Positions 18,875 through 29,258 of a DNA stretch of 64,000 nucleotides are shown here, piece after piece. The notes beneath the pieces are model-generated. The model was not told the origin of the DNA. It worked only from the letters and a program-made list of their open reading frames with translations, and searched no databases. Origin of the DNA: Nitrospinaceae bacterium (GTDB lineage Bacteria; Nitrospinota; Nitrospinia; Nitrospinales; Nitrospinaceae); contig JANQEK010000006.1 of NCBI GenBank assembly GCA_028278405.1, forward strand, positions 62,001-126,000, in the 5' to 3' direction. A program made the position numbers and the translations under genes. Within the stretch, counting starts at the first letter, position 1, and each line of letters opens with the position of its first letter.

Positions 18875-20215
18875 ATGGAATTTGAAGCATGGTTTCAGTG
18901 CGTCAATGGATGTTCCGGAAGGTATCCTTTAAATCAAATTATCTACCGGTGTCCGGATTGCGATAGCTTGCTGGAAGTTACCCATGATATGGACAGATTG
19001 AAAAAACGCTCGGCCCGGGAATGGAACGATCTGTTTGATGAGCGTTACCGGAAAAATGAGTGGCCTTACGGCAGTTCGGTTTGGGGCAAAAAGGAATTGG
19101 TCTGCCCTGCTGTCGATAACGAAAATATCGTTTCTACTTATGAGGGGGGGACCAATTTGTTCTGGGCGGAACGGCTGGGACAACAAGTGGGTCTGGATGA
19201 CTTGTGGATCAAACAGTGTGGTATGGCTCATACCGGGTCGTTCAAGGATTTGGGCATGACCGTGTTGGTTTCCATGGTCAAGCAAATGCGGTCCGAAGGG
19301 AAAAATATCCGGGCGGTTGCCTGTGCGTCGACCGGGGATACCTCGGCGGCATTGGCCGCCTACTGTGCGGTTGCCGATATTCCAGCAATTGTTTTTCTTC
19401 CAAAAAATAAAGTGTCCCTCACTCAATTGATCCAACCGATCACCCACGGAGTACTCACGCTTTCGCTGGATACCGATTTCGACGGCTGCATGAAAGCCGT
19501 TCAGGACATTTGTTCGGAAAATGAAATTTATCTGGCCAATTCGATGAACTCGTTGCGCATCGAGGGACAAAAAACCATCAGTTTTGAGTTGATTCATCAA
19601 TTCGACGGGGAAGTGCCGGAATATATCATTGTTCCCGGAGGGAACCTTGGCAATGTCAGCGCTTTTGGCAAGGGATTTAAGATGATGTATGAATTGGGCC
19701 TGATCGACCGTCTTCCAAGGCTGGTTTGTGCTCAGGCGGAGCGTGCCAATCCGTTGTACTTGAGTTATCAGAACGGGTTCAAGGAGTTCCATCCGGTCCA
19801 GGCCCAGAAAACCCAAGCCAGCGCGATACAAATCGGCGATCCGGTCAGCGTCAACAAAGCGATTCGTTCCTTGAAAGAATTTGACGGTATCGTCGAACAG
19901 GCGACCGAAGATGAGCTGGCCAACGCCGTCGGTCGGGCCAATCGGACCGGATTGTTGTGTTGTCCGCATACGGGAGTCGCTCTGGCTGCGCTCGAAAAAC
20001 TGGTTGCTAAAGGGGTGATCAAATCGAAAGATCGGGTCATTGTGATTTCAACCGCCAATGGCTTGAAGTTTACGGATTTTCTTCTGCAATACCATGCCGA
20101 TGAGCTGGAGGATGTTAAATCCCAGAACCTGTTTCAACCGGTCGAACTTCCGGCGGACCATAACGTTATCCGCAAAGTCATCCACGAAAAGTTAAGTGAA
20201 CGAATTCCTTCCTGA
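18875..20215 (+). CDS. thrC: Threonine synthase
   Basis: PLP enzyme converting O-phosphohomoserine to threonine. The 446 residues begin with a zinc-ribbon-like segment with Cys residues in CVNGC and CPDCD. The PLP-lysine motif [12 protein letters not shown] (near residue 120), [16 protein letters not shown] and [15 protein letters not shown] (phosphate loop) follow. It starts 2 bases after the hom stop, giving a compact hom-thrC unit. Confidence 0.95.
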   Translation: MEFEAWFQCVNGCSGRYPLNQIIYRCPDCDSLLEVTHDMDRLKKRSAREWNDLFDERYRKNEWPYGSSVWGKKELVCPAVDNENIVSTYEGGTNLFWAERLGQQVGLDDLWIKQCGMAHTGSFKDLGMTVLVSMVKQMRSEGKNIRAVACASTGDTSAALAAYCAVADIPAIVFLPKNKVSLTQLIQPITHGVLTLSLDTDFDGCMKAVQDICSENEIYLANSMNSLRIEGQKTISFELIHQFDGEVPEYIIVPGGNLGNVSAFGKGFKMMYELGLIDRLPRLVCAQAERANPLYLSYQNGFKEFHPVQAQKTQASAIQIGDPVSVNKAIRSLKEFDGIVEQATEDELANAVGRANRTGLLCCPHTGVALAALEKLVAKGVIKSKDRVIVISTANGLKFTDFLLQYHADELEDVKSQNLFQPVELPADHNVIRKVIHEKLSERIPS

Positions 20216-20313
20216 CCTGAAATTGTAAATATGAATCCTTAACGAGGTCTACGGCATCAAAGGGTATAAATCAGCAATATTTTTGTAAACCAGTGCAAAC
20301 TAGGATTGGATTT

Positions 20314-21267
20314 ATGGCAGACGATGTAAAAAAACTAGCGATTATCGGTTCAGGACCTGCCGGTCATACAGCCGCCTTGTATGCTGCGCGGGCCAATCTC
20401 CAACCGTTTATGTATGAAGGATATGTGGTTGGAGGTTCTGCCGGAGGACAGTTGACCACGACCACCGATGTGGAAAATTATCCCGGCTTTCCGGAGGGTA
20501 TCAGCGGGCCGGAGCTTATGCAGTTGTTCCGCAAACAGTCCGAGCGGTTCGGTACGATCATGGTGGGAGAGGATGTGCATGAGGTGGATTTCAGCAAACG
20601 ACCTTTCCGGATCAAAGGTGATAAAACTGAGGTCCAGGCACATTCCGTTATTATTTCCACAGGAGCCACCGCCAAACGGATGCATGTTCCGAACGAAGAA
20701 AAGTTGTGGAATCAAGGTATGTCTGCCTGTGCGGTATGCGATGGCGCACTGCCGTTTTTCAGGAACCAGCCGTTGATGGTGATCGGTGGTGGAGATACGG
20801 CTGTAGAAGAGGCCACTTACCTGACCAAATTTGGAACCATCGTTTATCTGGTGCACCGCAGAGACCAACTGCGCGCCTCCAAGATTATGCAGAAACGCGC
20901 GCTGGAAAATGAAAAAATCGATATTATCTGGGATACCGTACTCGAAGATGCGGTGGGCGACCAGTTTGTTACCGGCGCCCGGATCAAGAATGTAAAAACA
21001 GAAGCAGTGAAAGAACTGGAAGTTGCGGGAATTTTTTATGCCATCGGTCATACCCCCAACACCCAACCCTTCAAGGGCCAGATCGATCTGGACGAAACCG
21101 GTTACATCAAGGTGAAGCCCGGAACCCAGGAAACCAATATCGAAGGCGTGTTTGCTGCGGGAGACGTGCATGACCACAAATACCGGCAGGCCGTCACCGC
21201 TGCTGGAGCAGGCTGTGCTGCTGCACTCGAAGCCGAACGCTGGCTCGGCGAGCAGGGAATTGCATGA
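20314..21267 (+). CDS. trxB: Thioredoxin-disulfide reductase
   Basis: FAD/NADPH flavoenzyme that reduces thioredoxin. The ATG at 20314 gives MADDVKKLAIIGSGPAGHTA, the usual start; an in-frame GTG at 20293 would add seven residues. Motifs are GGQLTTTTDVENYPGFPEG, the redox pair CAVC (near residue 140), the NADPH motif GGGDTAVEEATYL and the FAD-binding end GVFAAGDVHDHKYRQAVTAAGAG. It is convergent with the addA-like gene. Confidence 0.96.
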   Translation: MADDVKKLAIIGSGPAGHTAALYAARANLQPFMYEGYVVGGSAGGQLTTTTDVENYPGFPEGISGPELMQLFRKQSERFGTIMVGEDVHEVDFSKRPFRIKGDKTEVQAHSVIISTGATAKRMHVPNEEKLWNQGMSACAVCDGALPFFRNQPLMVIGGGDTAVEEATYLTKFGTIVYLVHRRDQLRASKIMQKRALENEKIDIIWDTVLEDAVGDQFVTGARIKNVKTEAVKELEVAGIFYAIGHTPNTQPFKGQIDLDETGYIKVKPGTQETNIEGVFAAGDVHDHKYRQAVTAAGAGCAAALEAERWLGEQGIA

Positions 21268-21282
21268 CCTTTCTTTCTTGAT

Positions 21283-24200
21283 TCAAATTTCCACAAGACG
21301 TTGGTGTAGAGGATAGTACAACGCTTTTTTGATCGGACGGGTTTCGCCCTGCAGGCGAATCAGACGTTCGTAAGACTCCAACTGGGAACGATAACGTTTT
21401 ATTTCTTGTTTGAAAAAGCCTTCCACATTTCCTCCTGATCGTTCGCCAGTTTTGTAATCGATAATCCAACGCACTCCGTTTTCGTCCACATAGGTACGGT
21501 CAACAATTTTAGTCCTGTAGTTGTTCCCATCGATATATGTGAGTGCCAGCTCCGCTCCCTCATTTTCATATCGCTTTAAAATCTTCCGGCCATTACCGTC
21601 TTTCAAAATATTTTTGAGTGCACGCACTCCCTTTTCAACTGTTTTTTCTAAATTGACAGGAGACATACCCTCCGCCAGTAAAGACGATCTCAATGAGGGT
21701 GTCATTTGATCCACTCTTTGCACATCCCAATGGTCAAGCCCCTCTTTGACGATGGTTTCGAACAGGCGGTGCAAAACATTTCCCAGGCATCGCGCTTCGG
21801 TACCGGCCCATTCATAAAGTACTTCTTCTTCGAGACTGAGGTCCATAGCCGGTTCCGTTCGAATATCCGGCGGAGCATCGGGTGTTTCAAAATTGAGTGG
21901 AAGCCGTTGCAGATACTGGGGTTTATCCTGAAGTTTGATGGCAGTTTCCTCAGGAGGTTTGATTTCTTCAAATACTTTCTTCCAGTCTTCGGCAATAAAG
22001 CCCCACAGATGCCTCAAGCTGGATGGAGATTGCGGAGCGATACCATCTTTAGTAACTTGTGTGTGCCCGAACAAATGCAACTGCTTTTTGGTCCGGGTGG
22101 CGGCGACATAAAGGAGTCTGCGGGTTTCATATCGACCTCGGTCTTTTTCCAGCCGTTTCAAAAATTCGTAGACTTCGGAATCTTCTTCACCTGCCTGGGG
22201 GATGGGAGCGAAAAGAAGGTTGTGGCCGTGGGTGATCCAGTTGATCAATTGTTTTTCGTCCGCCTTGTGTCTTTTGCCCAGACCCGGAAGCAGGACGAAA
22301 TCAAATTCGAGGCCCTTGGCCTTGTGGATGGTCATGATTTGAACAGCATGACCCTCTCCGGTAGAAGGGTTTGCAAACAGATTTTCAAGAATACCTTCGA
22401 AATTGTGCAGATTGTCGAACTCCCCTCCATCCAGAACTTCAGTGACTTTATCAAAAAAAACCTGAATATCTTTTTGTGTGTAGGTGTCGATGCAGGCGGG
22501 TCCGCCGAGTTTGATCCAGCATCCCTCCAGGAGATTACGGAAATTGATCGTCGGAAATAAATTTAATGCAGGTTGAAGCGCTTGGATAAACCGGTCCGCC
22601 CGTTGCTGGCCTTCCTTGCTCAATTGCTTGAAGCGATCGGGATCATTGAGCAAATCCCAGACGGGTGACTTGTGATCCAGGCGGCATAGACTGTGCAGAT
22701 CTTTCAGGGAAAGCCCGCACCAGGGAGCGCGTAAAATGGACAACCACGATACGCGGTCCAAGGGTGAAATCAATGCTCGCATCAAAGCGAGCAGGTCCAA
22801 AATAGCAGGCCGGGAGGTTAATGGATCGATATCCTCCGCCCTGAATTGGATTCCAGCTTCCTGGAGGAGTGGAACAATGCGGAGAAGGTGAGGGCGTGCC
22901 TGAACCAGAACGGCAATGGAATCGCCGGGATGACGTGTGCGGATATTCTGGATTGTATTGACCACATGGTGCGCTTCTTCGTTCGATTTAGATTCTGCAG
23001 CCGGGTGCAGGACAACTCCAGGCTCCAGGCTTTCTTTCTGGTGAGGAGAACACTCGGTATAGGCGATGGCGCCGCGATCCGGTTCGTCGATTTCCGGCAA
23101 GATTTTTGAAAAGCAACGATTGACCCAGTCAACCACATGTTTCTGTGAACGGAAGTTGGTCAATAGTTGAAGATTCTTTAGAGGAATGTGACCCAACCCA
23201 TTTTTCTTGGCTTGAACGAACAGGCCGACCTCCGCATCCCGGAACCGGTAAATTGACTGCATGGGATCACCCACCAGGAAAAGCGAGTTGCCTTTGTCCG
23301 GTTCCCAACCCTCCGTGAGAAGTTTGAGCAGCGCGATTTGCTTGAATGAAGTATCCTGAAATTCATCGACCAGAATGTGAGTTAATTTGGAATCGAGTTT
23401 CAACAACAGATCACTGGGAGCCATTTCCTGCCCGAGAGCTTTTTTAGAGGAAAGCGCAATTTCCGCGAAATCTATTTTTCCCCGATCGGTGAAAATTTTG
23501 CGAAGGATTCTGTCGATTTCGGGTAGAAGTTCAAGCATGTTTTCGAGGAACTCCCATTCTTCATCGTTCAGGCGGGGATTAGGCAAAGCTTTGACATTGA
23601 CCAATAACTCGATAAGATCAGCCCGTTCTTTCAACTCCTCCAAGATATCCTGCATTCGATCCTTGTAGTTCTGGGCGGTATCGTTTTTTCCCGGAGGAAA
23701 TCCAATGCTTTTATCTAGTTTCTTTCTGGGCTCCCCACTTTTAGTCAGCAGCATGGAAGCAAGCGCTTTCCACAGCTTTAATTTGTCCGCCGAAGGCTCG
23801 GGAAAATCTTGAAGGTTCTTCAAGCAGGCCAATATGTCATCAGGGTTGGTCGCTGAAATATTGCTTCCACTATAGCGGGCCAGTTGGATGAGTTCAGTTT
23901 TGAGTGGTGGAGACAGGCTGTCGTGACATTCTTTCAAAGTGGATTCGACCAGTCCCGATAGAATTCTTTCCTGATCTTCACGCGAGCGGTACTCATCGGC
24001 ATTTTCAAAGAATGAAATCATCCACTGGTCGCGTTTGTTGAGCAGCTGCACGATGCGATCCAGGAATCTGGGCTTGGAGTTATCCAACCGATTGAGAATG
24101 GCCCTGACGGCGAGGCCGGTTGGGGTGTCGTCCTCCACCTGTGTCAATATCTGATGGGCGGTTTCCCGATAAAGTTTGCCGGCATTTTCTTCAATTTCCA

Positions 24201-24621
24201 GAAGGGACCCCATTCCTGAAAGAAGTGGAGTTTGCTTTGTTAAGGATGTACAGAAGGAATCAATCGTCTGGATTTTGAGACGTTGAGGGTTTTCCAAAAT
24301 GCGCCATTCCAGTGTCTGGCTATGCCGTAGAGCCTGGCGGGCGATTTCCCAGGTCGTTTTTTCATGTGCCTCCTTGGGAGGAGCGGCTTCCCGAGCCCGC
24401 TTTAAAGCAAGAAGCACGCGGCTCTTCATTTCACCCGCGGCTTTGCGCGTGAACGTCATCGCCAGAATTTGTTCCGGCCTTTGAACATGTGCGAGCAATT
24501 TCAGGTAGCGTTGAATCAACAGTTCGGTTTTGCCCGATCCGGCAGGCGCCTGTACAATGTATGAGCCCTCGATGTTCAAAGCTTCCCGGCGAGCTTGCTT
24601 GTCTTTTGCCGAAGCGCTCAT
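21283..24621 (-). CDS. addA: UvrD/AddA-type helicase-nuclease for double-strand break repair
   Basis: Large superfamily 1 helicase of 1112 residues. Motif I is APAGSGKTELLIQRY near residue 25, motif II is VDEFQDTSFKQIALL near residue 420, and the late motifs are MTIHKAKGLEFDFVLLPGLG and RRLLYVAATRTKKQLHLFG. The C-terminal PD-(D/E)XK nuclease core is WIIDYKTGE. The DEFQDT box and overall size are typical of AddA-like proteins. It overlaps its AddB-like partner by 4 bases, consistent with a heterodimer that resects DNA ends. A RecB-like name is possible, so the symbol is by family. Confidence 0.85.
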   Translation of the reverse strand: MSASAKDKQARREALNIEGSYIVQAPAGSGKTELLIQRYLKLLAHVQRPEQILAMTFTRKAAGEMKSRVLLALKRAREAAPPKEAHEKTTWEIARQALRHSQTLEWRILENPQRLKIQTIDSFCTSLTKQTPLLSGMGSLLEIEENAGKLYRETAHQILTQVEDDTPTGLAVRAILNRLDNSKPRFLDRIVQLLNKRDQWMISFFENADEYRSREDQERILSGLVESTLKECHDSLSPPLKTELIQLARYSGSNISATNPDDILACLKNLQDFPEPSADKLKLWKALASMLLTKSGEPRKKLDKSIGFPPGKNDTAQNYKDRMQDILEELKERADLIELLVNVKALPNPRLNDEEWEFLENMLELLPEIDRILRKIFTDRGKIDFAEIALSSKKALGQEMAPSDLLLKLDSKLTHILVDEFQDTSFKQIALLKLLTEGWEPDKGNSLFLVGDPMQSIYRFRDAEVGLFVQAKKNGLGHIPLKNLQLLTNFRSQKHVVDWVNRCFSKILPEIDEPDRGAIAYTECSPHQKESLEPGVVLHPAAESKSNEEAHHVVNTIQNIRTRHPGDSIAVLVQARPHLLRIVPLLQEAGIQFRAEDIDPLTSRPAILDLLALMRALISPLDRVSWLSILRAPWCGLSLKDLHSLCRLDHKSPVWDLLNDPDRFKQLSKEGQQRADRFIQALQPALNLFPTINFRNLLEGCWIKLGGPACIDTYTQKDIQVFFDKVTEVLDGGEFDNLHNFEGILENLFANPSTGEGHAVQIMTIHKAKGLEFDFVLLPGLGKRHKADEKQLINWITHGHNLLFAPIPQAGEEDSEVYEFLKRLEKDRGRYETRRLLYVAATRTKKQLHLFGHTQVTKDGIAPQSPSSLRHLWGFIAEDWKKVFEEIKPPEETAIKLQDKPQYLQRLPLNFETPDAPPDIRTEPAMDLSLEEEVLYEWAGTEARCLGNVLHRLFETIVKEGLDHWDVQRVDQMTPSLRSSLLAEGMSPVNLEKTVEKGVRALKNILKDGNGRKILKRYENEGAELALTYIDGNNYRTKIVDRTYVDENGVRWIIDYKTGERSGGNVEGFFKQEIKRYRSQLESYERLIRLQGETRPIKKALYYPLHQRLVEI

Positions 24622-27278
24622 TCTTTGTCTCCATTAGAAAAACTTAAAACCTCTGTTTTTCGGCACAACGTATTTTGATCACAATATTTGCAGGTCTCGT
24701 CCGAATGCAGGGGCGCGACGTTCAGATGTCCCCGTAGAAATTCAGTGGCTAGTTGTTTCAAGCCGGTATTCCAAAAATCCTTCAGGTCTTCCCAGGTTTT
24801 CAGTTCTGGGTTTTCCCTGGTGATATTTGAGCTTACTTTAGGGATGATATTTTCTTCGGAGGATAAGCCCCGGTATCTGGAATCGCCTCTGCGGATAATT
24901 GCAAAGGCCACAGAGTCGGCGTTCATATCCATGGAGTACATGGGAAGTTGTGGATCTTCCAGCCTTTCTCCAAACCATTTTTTAAGATTAAGGAGATGAC
25001 CTGTTTTGTAATCGATCAAAATGGTTTTCCCATCCGTGGTCCGGTCGATGCGATCAACTTTGAGATTTAAAGGGAGACCCTCCAGATGAACAGTCTTCTC
25101 TTGCTCAGTCTCCACAACTTCAAAGTGGCTTCGTTCGCGTTCGTATTCCATCCATGTGTCAACCAGGCTGATCAGGCGCTTCTGTTCAAGTTGACAAAAA
25201 ACTTTTTGCCTTTCAGTATCCAGATTAAAAAAACGCATGGTTTCTTCGACGCAACTACGAATCAGTTCTACGAGTTGATTCGAATCATGCAAGTCGTGGA
25301 GGTTTTGGCTGGTCCGTACCTGATTCCAGAAGAGTTCCATAATCTTATGAATCATCGAACCCTTGAGTGAATCGTTCATGTCCAGTTCGGCGAAAGCTTT
25401 ATTCCGAGAGAATAAGCGATGAATTGCGAAAGCGCGAAAAGGGCACTCCGCTTGGTTTTTGAGGATGCCCGTTCCACCTTGAATAAAGTCGATTTCTTCA
25501 GGGGAAACGGAAATTGGAAAAAACTCTTCAACTCTTTCAAGTGATACCGCAAAACCTGAATGATCTTGTACCTTGTTGGAAGTGGAGCTTTGGATTGTGT
25601 TCTCCTTTAAAACCCAGGGAGCAAGCAGGGGGCTGGGGTCCATTTCTGTTTCTTCCTGCCACGTTGGGTAACTGAATACCAGATGTTTGCAGGCATGGGC
25701 CAAACGAAACAGAGTCTGCTCGGTGAAAATCAATTCCTGTTCAGCGGTCGAATGCGGCAGGTTAAACGGTTTCTGATGGCTTAGAAATGGCAGGAATGGA
25801 TTGGGATTGGGAAAAGGCGGTAGGATTTCATCGTGACACCCCATGACCCACAAATGGTCGAATTCCATTCCCGCAGATTCCAACAGACCAACCACTTGAA
25901 TTGGTTCTTCAGGAGTCTGTGGTTGGAATAGGGTTTCCCTTGCAATATGGGTTAAATGGGAAACGGCCTGAGTGCGATTAATTTTTTGGAGGATCCGGTC
26001 AAGGCTGGACAAGCAGTCCAGGCATTCGTTCCATGAGTTTAAAACCTGGTATTGCTGGCTGGACAGAGTTTCGAAAGAAGTGGGCCATTCGACTTTTCCT
26101 AAGAACTTGGAAATACCGCGGGCCCACTCGCTGGGAAGGCGAAACGAAGTGTCATCGACCCAACTCATCAGTTCATCGAGCAAAGTCGTCAATGCTGGGA
26201 ATTTCTTCCTTTCTTCCTGTTTCAGCACTTGTGGAAGAAAGACCTGGGTGATGGTTCCACCTCGCAAGCTCCAATCCAGGTTTCTTCTGAATTGTTTTTC
26301 TCCGTCGGGTAACTTAAGGAAAGGTGAAGTGATAAGTGTTGAAAAGGCTAACAGGGGAATACGCTTGCTGTTTTGTGATAACAGGAGAAGCGCCAGGTGT
26401 ACCATCGGTTCATGGGACAATGGCGTTCCCAATGAAATATTGAAAGGGATGTGTTTTTCGATCCAGGGATAAACGCTCTCCGGAGCGAGTTCGGCTTTGA
26501 ATTCCCGTTCCAGGCGCTCCCGATAAATTTCCAATTCCGGGACAACGATGCCGATCGTTTCGCCTTCTTTGTAAACCGATCGTATCCATCGCGCACATTG
26601 CCTGACTTCTTCATTGGCATCTTCATATTTTTGGACAGTGGTCTGCTTATTCGAAATGATTTCTTTTAATTGGTCTGAGGTCACGGGAGAGGGCTCGAAC
26701 GGTTTGAATTGGATAGAAACTTTTTTATTTTTTAAAAGGGTTATCCATTCCTGCATTTGAGGCGTGATTTCATCGAATCCGTGAAAAATAATCTCATTGG
26801 GAGGGGATATGTGACCTTGATCCATACGGACGGTCAAGGCATCCATAAGCTCTGCAGGGTCGAGGGCGCGCCACTCCTGAAGCTGCTTTTGATAACGGGT
26901 CATCCATCGCCGGAAAACCAGAGTTTCTTCTGTGTAATGGATAAATCCTTCAGGTTCTTGAGGAAGGCGGTATTCCTGGATCAATTGGTAAGCTTTAAAG
27001 GCCTGTGACGCAGCTCCTTGAACGTGAAGTAAATTCAATTCAGGCGTCGCCGGATCTTCGCGTATGATTTTTTGCCAGAGGTGTTTGGATTGTAATTCGG
27101 AGAGGACGTGTTGTTCTGGCCAGGATTGAAGCCAGGCTTGCTGCATCCATTCACTGATTGAATAAATCGCCGGTCTCTCCCAAACCTGATTTCCATCCAG
27201 GGATTGTTGCCGGCTGTCATGGAGTAAAAGCCAGCGGGCAAGGCGCGAGTTGACTGTGAGTGTCAGGCGATCGACCAT
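24618..27278 (-). CDS. addB: AddB-like PD-(D/E)XK nuclease subunit with Fe-S cysteines
   Basis: Partner of the helicase above, 886 residues. The N-terminal half is a degenerate helicase-like region. The C-terminal nuclease carries ILIDYKTGHL. A first cysteine in NQAECPFRAFAIHR and a C-terminal cluster CKYCDQNTLCR give the four-cysteine pattern of AddB-type 4Fe-4S nucleases. It belongs to the diverged AddB group often annotated only as a probable DNA repair protein. It is 46 bases downstream of moaE on the same strand. Confidence 0.82.
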   Translation of the reverse strand: MVDRLTLTVNSRLARWLLLHDSRQQSLDGNQVWERPAIYSISEWMQQAWLQSWPEQHVLSELQSKHLWQKIIREDPATPELNLLHVQGAASQAFKAYQLIQEYRLPQEPEGFIHYTEETLVFRRWMTRYQKQLQEWRALDPAELMDALTVRMDQGHISPPNEIIFHGFDEITPQMQEWITLLKNKKVSIQFKPFEPSPVTSDQLKEIISNKQTTVQKYEDANEEVRQCARWIRSVYKEGETIGIVVPELEIYRERLEREFKAELAPESVYPWIEKHIPFNISLGTPLSHEPMVHLALLLLSQNSKRIPLLAFSTLITSPFLKLPDGEKQFRRNLDWSLRGGTITQVFLPQVLKQEERKKFPALTTLLDELMSWVDDTSFRLPSEWARGISKFLGKVEWPTSFETLSSQQYQVLNSWNECLDCLSSLDRILQKINRTQAVSHLTHIARETLFQPQTPEEPIQVVGLLESAGMEFDHLWVMGCHDEILPPFPNPNPFLPFLSHQKPFNLPHSTAEQELIFTEQTLFRLAHACKHLVFSYPTWQEETEMDPSPLLAPWVLKENTIQSSTSNKVQDHSGFAVSLERVEEFFPISVSPEEIDFIQGGTGILKNQAECPFRAFAIHRLFSRNKAFAELDMNDSLKGSMIHKIMELFWNQVRTSQNLHDLHDSNQLVELIRSCVEETMRFFNLDTERQKVFCQLEQKRLISLVDTWMEYERERSHFEVVETEQEKTVHLEGLPLNLKVDRIDRTTDGKTILIDYKTGHLLNLKKWFGERLEDPQLPMYSMDMNADSVAFAIIRRGDSRYRGLSSEENIIPKVSSNITRENPELKTWEDLKDFWNTGLKQLATEFLRGHLNVAPLHSDETCKYCDQNTLCRKTEVLSFSNGDKE

Positions 27279-27324
27279 GAGAGGTCAATGGGAAATAAGA
27301 GGTAATGGAACGTTCCGCAAAGCG

Positions 27325-27762
27325 TCAGGGAGTTGCCTGGACCCAGACTTCCCCCTTGGAGGTGGTCTCCCGTTTCCAGATGGGCGTGGTGCGTTTGAGT
27401 TCTGCGATGGCCCATTCGCAGGCTTTGAATGTTTCCTGCCGATGTTCCCCGCAGGCGATGATCAACACGATATTCTCGCCAATTTCGATGTGCCCGATTC
27501 GGTGAATGATGCTCATATCGATCAGGCCGAAATCCGCAATGGCTTTTTCGCGGATTTCCCCCAGTTTCTTTTCCGCCATTTGCGGATAATGCTCAAAATT
27601 GAGCTCAGAAATGTTTTCGCCCTTGTTCAACTCTCGGCCCGTGCCAAGGAAGGTGGTGATGCCGCCGATATTGCGTGACGACTTTTTCATAAACTCAATT
27701 TCATCGGTTACGGAAAAATCTTCCCGTTGAATTCGAACTTTGGATTCCAATGCAGTACTCAT
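27325..27762 (-). CDS. moaE: Molybdopterin synthase catalytic subunit
   Basis: Large subunit of molybdopterin synthase, which inserts sulphur from MoaD into precursor Z. I start it at the ATG at 27762, which has AAGAAGGAA 6-7 bases upstream. The upstream extension to 27819 lies inside moaD. Motifs are GGITTFLGTGRELNKG (MoaE N-terminal block), LEFEHYP-like LNFEHYPQMAEKKL, IHRIGHIEIGE and the CEWAIAELKRTTPIWKRE active-site region. Confidence 0.92.
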   Translation of the reverse strand: MSTALESKVRIQREDFSVTDEIEFMKKSSRNIGGITTFLGTGRELNKGENISELNFEHYPQMAEKKLGEIREKAIADFGLIDMSIIHRIGHIEIGENIVLIIACGEHRQETFKACEWAIAELKRTTPIWKRETTSKGEVWVQATP

Positions 27763-27775
27763 AGTAGATTCCTTC

Positions 27776-28027
27776 TTAAATTCCACCGGAGAAAGGAGGA
27801 AGCAAGGCGACTTCGTCACCGTTCTTCAACACGGTGTCCAGTGGAACCACATCGTAGTTGACAGAGATCATTACTTTTTTTTCACGAACCATGTCGCCGA
27901 GCTGCGGCACGGACTGCTTGATCAAATCGCTCAGTTGCTCGAGAGTGGTTCCCTCATTGATTTCGAATTGATCCTCATCCCTTCCGGCCATCTGCTTGAG
28001 GTTGGCAAAATACTTCACGGTAACCAT
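27776..28027 (-). CDS. moaD: Molybdopterin synthase sulphur carrier subunit, ending Gly-Gly-Ile
   Basis: Ubiquitin-fold sulphur carrier of molybdopterin synthase, about 83 residues from the ATG at 28027 (a TTG at 28036 is an alternative). The fold is clear: VTVKYFANLKQMAGRDEDQF, VMISVNYDVV and NGDEVALLPPFSGG. Unusually, the frame reads GGT GGA ATT TAA at the end, so the protein finishes Gly-Gly-Ile. The Gly-Gly that is normally adenylated and thiocarboxylated is therefore not terminal. The gene lies between moaC and moaE, which supports the MoaD assignment. Confidence 0.88.
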   Translation of the reverse strand: MVTVKYFANLKQMAGRDEDQFEINEGTTLEQLSDLIKQSVPQLGDMVREKKVMISVNYDVVPLDTVLKNGDEVALLPPFSGGI

Positions 28028-28032
28028 GATTC

Positions 28033-28542
28033 TCAAGCCCCACCTATCTTTTGCGAGAAGGTGCCCGATTTCCCTCCGGCTTTATACGTCAAACCAATTT
28101 CATTGAAAAACATTCCCTTGTCGACCGCCTTACACATGTCATAAATGGTGAGCCCGGCGATAGAAACAGCGGTGAGGGCCTCCATTTCGACTCCGGTTTT
28201 TCCGGTGACTTTGACGGTTGCCGTAATTTTTATCGAACACAACCCGCTTTTTGGGTCAGGATCGAAACTTGGCTCGAAGCTGATATCAACGCCGTTCAAT
28301 GACAACGGATGGCACATCGGGATCACTTCGGAAGTCTTTTTGGCACCCATAATTCCCGCTACCTGGGCTACGGCCAAGACATCGCCTTTTTTGATCTGAC
28401 CTTCCTCGATCAGGCGCAGGGTCTCCGGCTGCATAAAAACCGTGCCCTGGGCGGTAGCAATGCGCTCGGTTACGGATTTGTCCGAAACATCCACCATCTT
28501 GGCACGGCCTTCTTCGTTGAAATGTGTCAGCGGATTCGTCAT
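28033..28542 (-). CDS. moaC: Cyclic pyranopterin monophosphate synthase
   Basis: Converts the MoaA product to cyclic pyranopterin monophosphate, the second step of molybdenum-cofactor synthesis. The 169 residues contain [19 protein letters not shown], the active-site motif [39 protein letters not shown] and the C-terminal SGT. It leads a moaC-moaD-moaE run. moaA is not in the window. Confidence 0.95.
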   Translation of the reverse strand: MTNPLTHFNEEGRAKMVDVSDKSVTERIATAQGTVFMQPETLRLIEEGQIKKGDVLAVAQVAGIMGAKKTSEVIPMCHPLSLNGVDISFEPSFDPDPKSGLCSIKITATVKVTGKTGVEMEALTAVSIAGLTIYDMCKAVDKGMFFNEIGLTYKAGGKSGTFSQKIGGA

Positions 28543-28625
28543 GGCACTATCTTACAACAACTGGGTTGCGAGTCAAGCCTATCCCAAATCTGTAGAATCA
28601 ATTGAAAATTAAAGAGTTTGTGTGA

Positions 28626-29258
28626 TTAATCAACTATAATAACCGAGTACTTTTTGAAGTAACCGGATGCGTCGAAGTGAATTTTCAGAGATTCTATATG
28701 GATTCCTGAAAAATCCCCGCGGGCAGATCCCAGATAATAGTTGAGGGTTGCCTGATTTGAATCATCACTCGACAAACCCAGAAGGCGAATGATTTCATTG
28801 CGCGATTTGCCCGGCAAAACATGCTCGACCACGTCTCCCAGCATTTTTTGCCGATCGGTGATACCTTCCTTTAATACTGTTGAATCGTCTGCCAACCATA
28901 GATCGGAATCGAACGATTGCAAGTGGGAACCGCTGGGCAAAATCTTGGGTATATAAGGCTCTGTACTCCACATGATCAGGATCGTCAGTGAAAGGATCGG
29001 GCCGATGATAATACTTGAAGAGATTGCTTTTCTTTTCCACTTAGCCCGGATGAAGGCGATCACTGAGTACAGGTTGGATAAGGCTACGAAGCCGAAAAAA
29101 AACCAAATAGACGCGGCATAAACTTCGGAGACAGCTTTGAACCAATACTGAAAAGGCAGCAGGTGAATGATATAGATTCCGAAGATCCAATAGACTAAAG
29201 CTGCTCCAAGGGTGATCAAGGCAACCTTAACAAATTTATTCTTTGGGAGGCGGTTCAT
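28626..29258 (-). CDS. Membrane protein of unknown function, about 210 aa
   Basis: I do not recognise the family. From the ATG at 29258 (MNRLPKNKFVKVALITLGAA) there are three hydrophobic segments (about residues 9-35, 47-65 and 80-98), then a soluble domain of about 110 residues. Within the soluble part, GKSRNEIIRLLGLSSDD with LNYYLGSARGDFSG resembles the BamE/SmpA-type fold seen in many periplasmic tails. That is a resemblance only. Its start overlaps the upstream VOC gene by 23 bases. Confidence 0.72.
   Translation of the reverse strand: MNRLPKNKFVKVALITLGAALVYWIFGIYIIHLLPFQYWFKAVSEVYAASIWFFFGFVALSNLYSVIAFIRAKWKRKAISSSIIIGPILSLTILIMWSTEPYIPKILPSGSHLQSFDSDLWLADDSTVLKEGITDRQKMLGDVVEHVLPGKSRNEIIRLLGLSSDDSNQATLNYYLGSARGDFSGIHIESLKIHFDASGYFKKYSVIIVD

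Noticed and set aside
18929-19969. A 346-codon open frame on the minus strand inside thrC
   Set aside because: Antisense to thrC, whose catalytic motifs are intact. No domain recognised.
20350-21177. A 275-codon open frame on the minus strand inside trxB
   Set aside because: Antisense to a canonical trxB. Composition is shadow-like.
21706-22560. A 284-codon open frame on the plus strand inside the addA-like gene
   Set aside because: Antisense to the conserved late helicase motifs of AddA. No recognisable domain.
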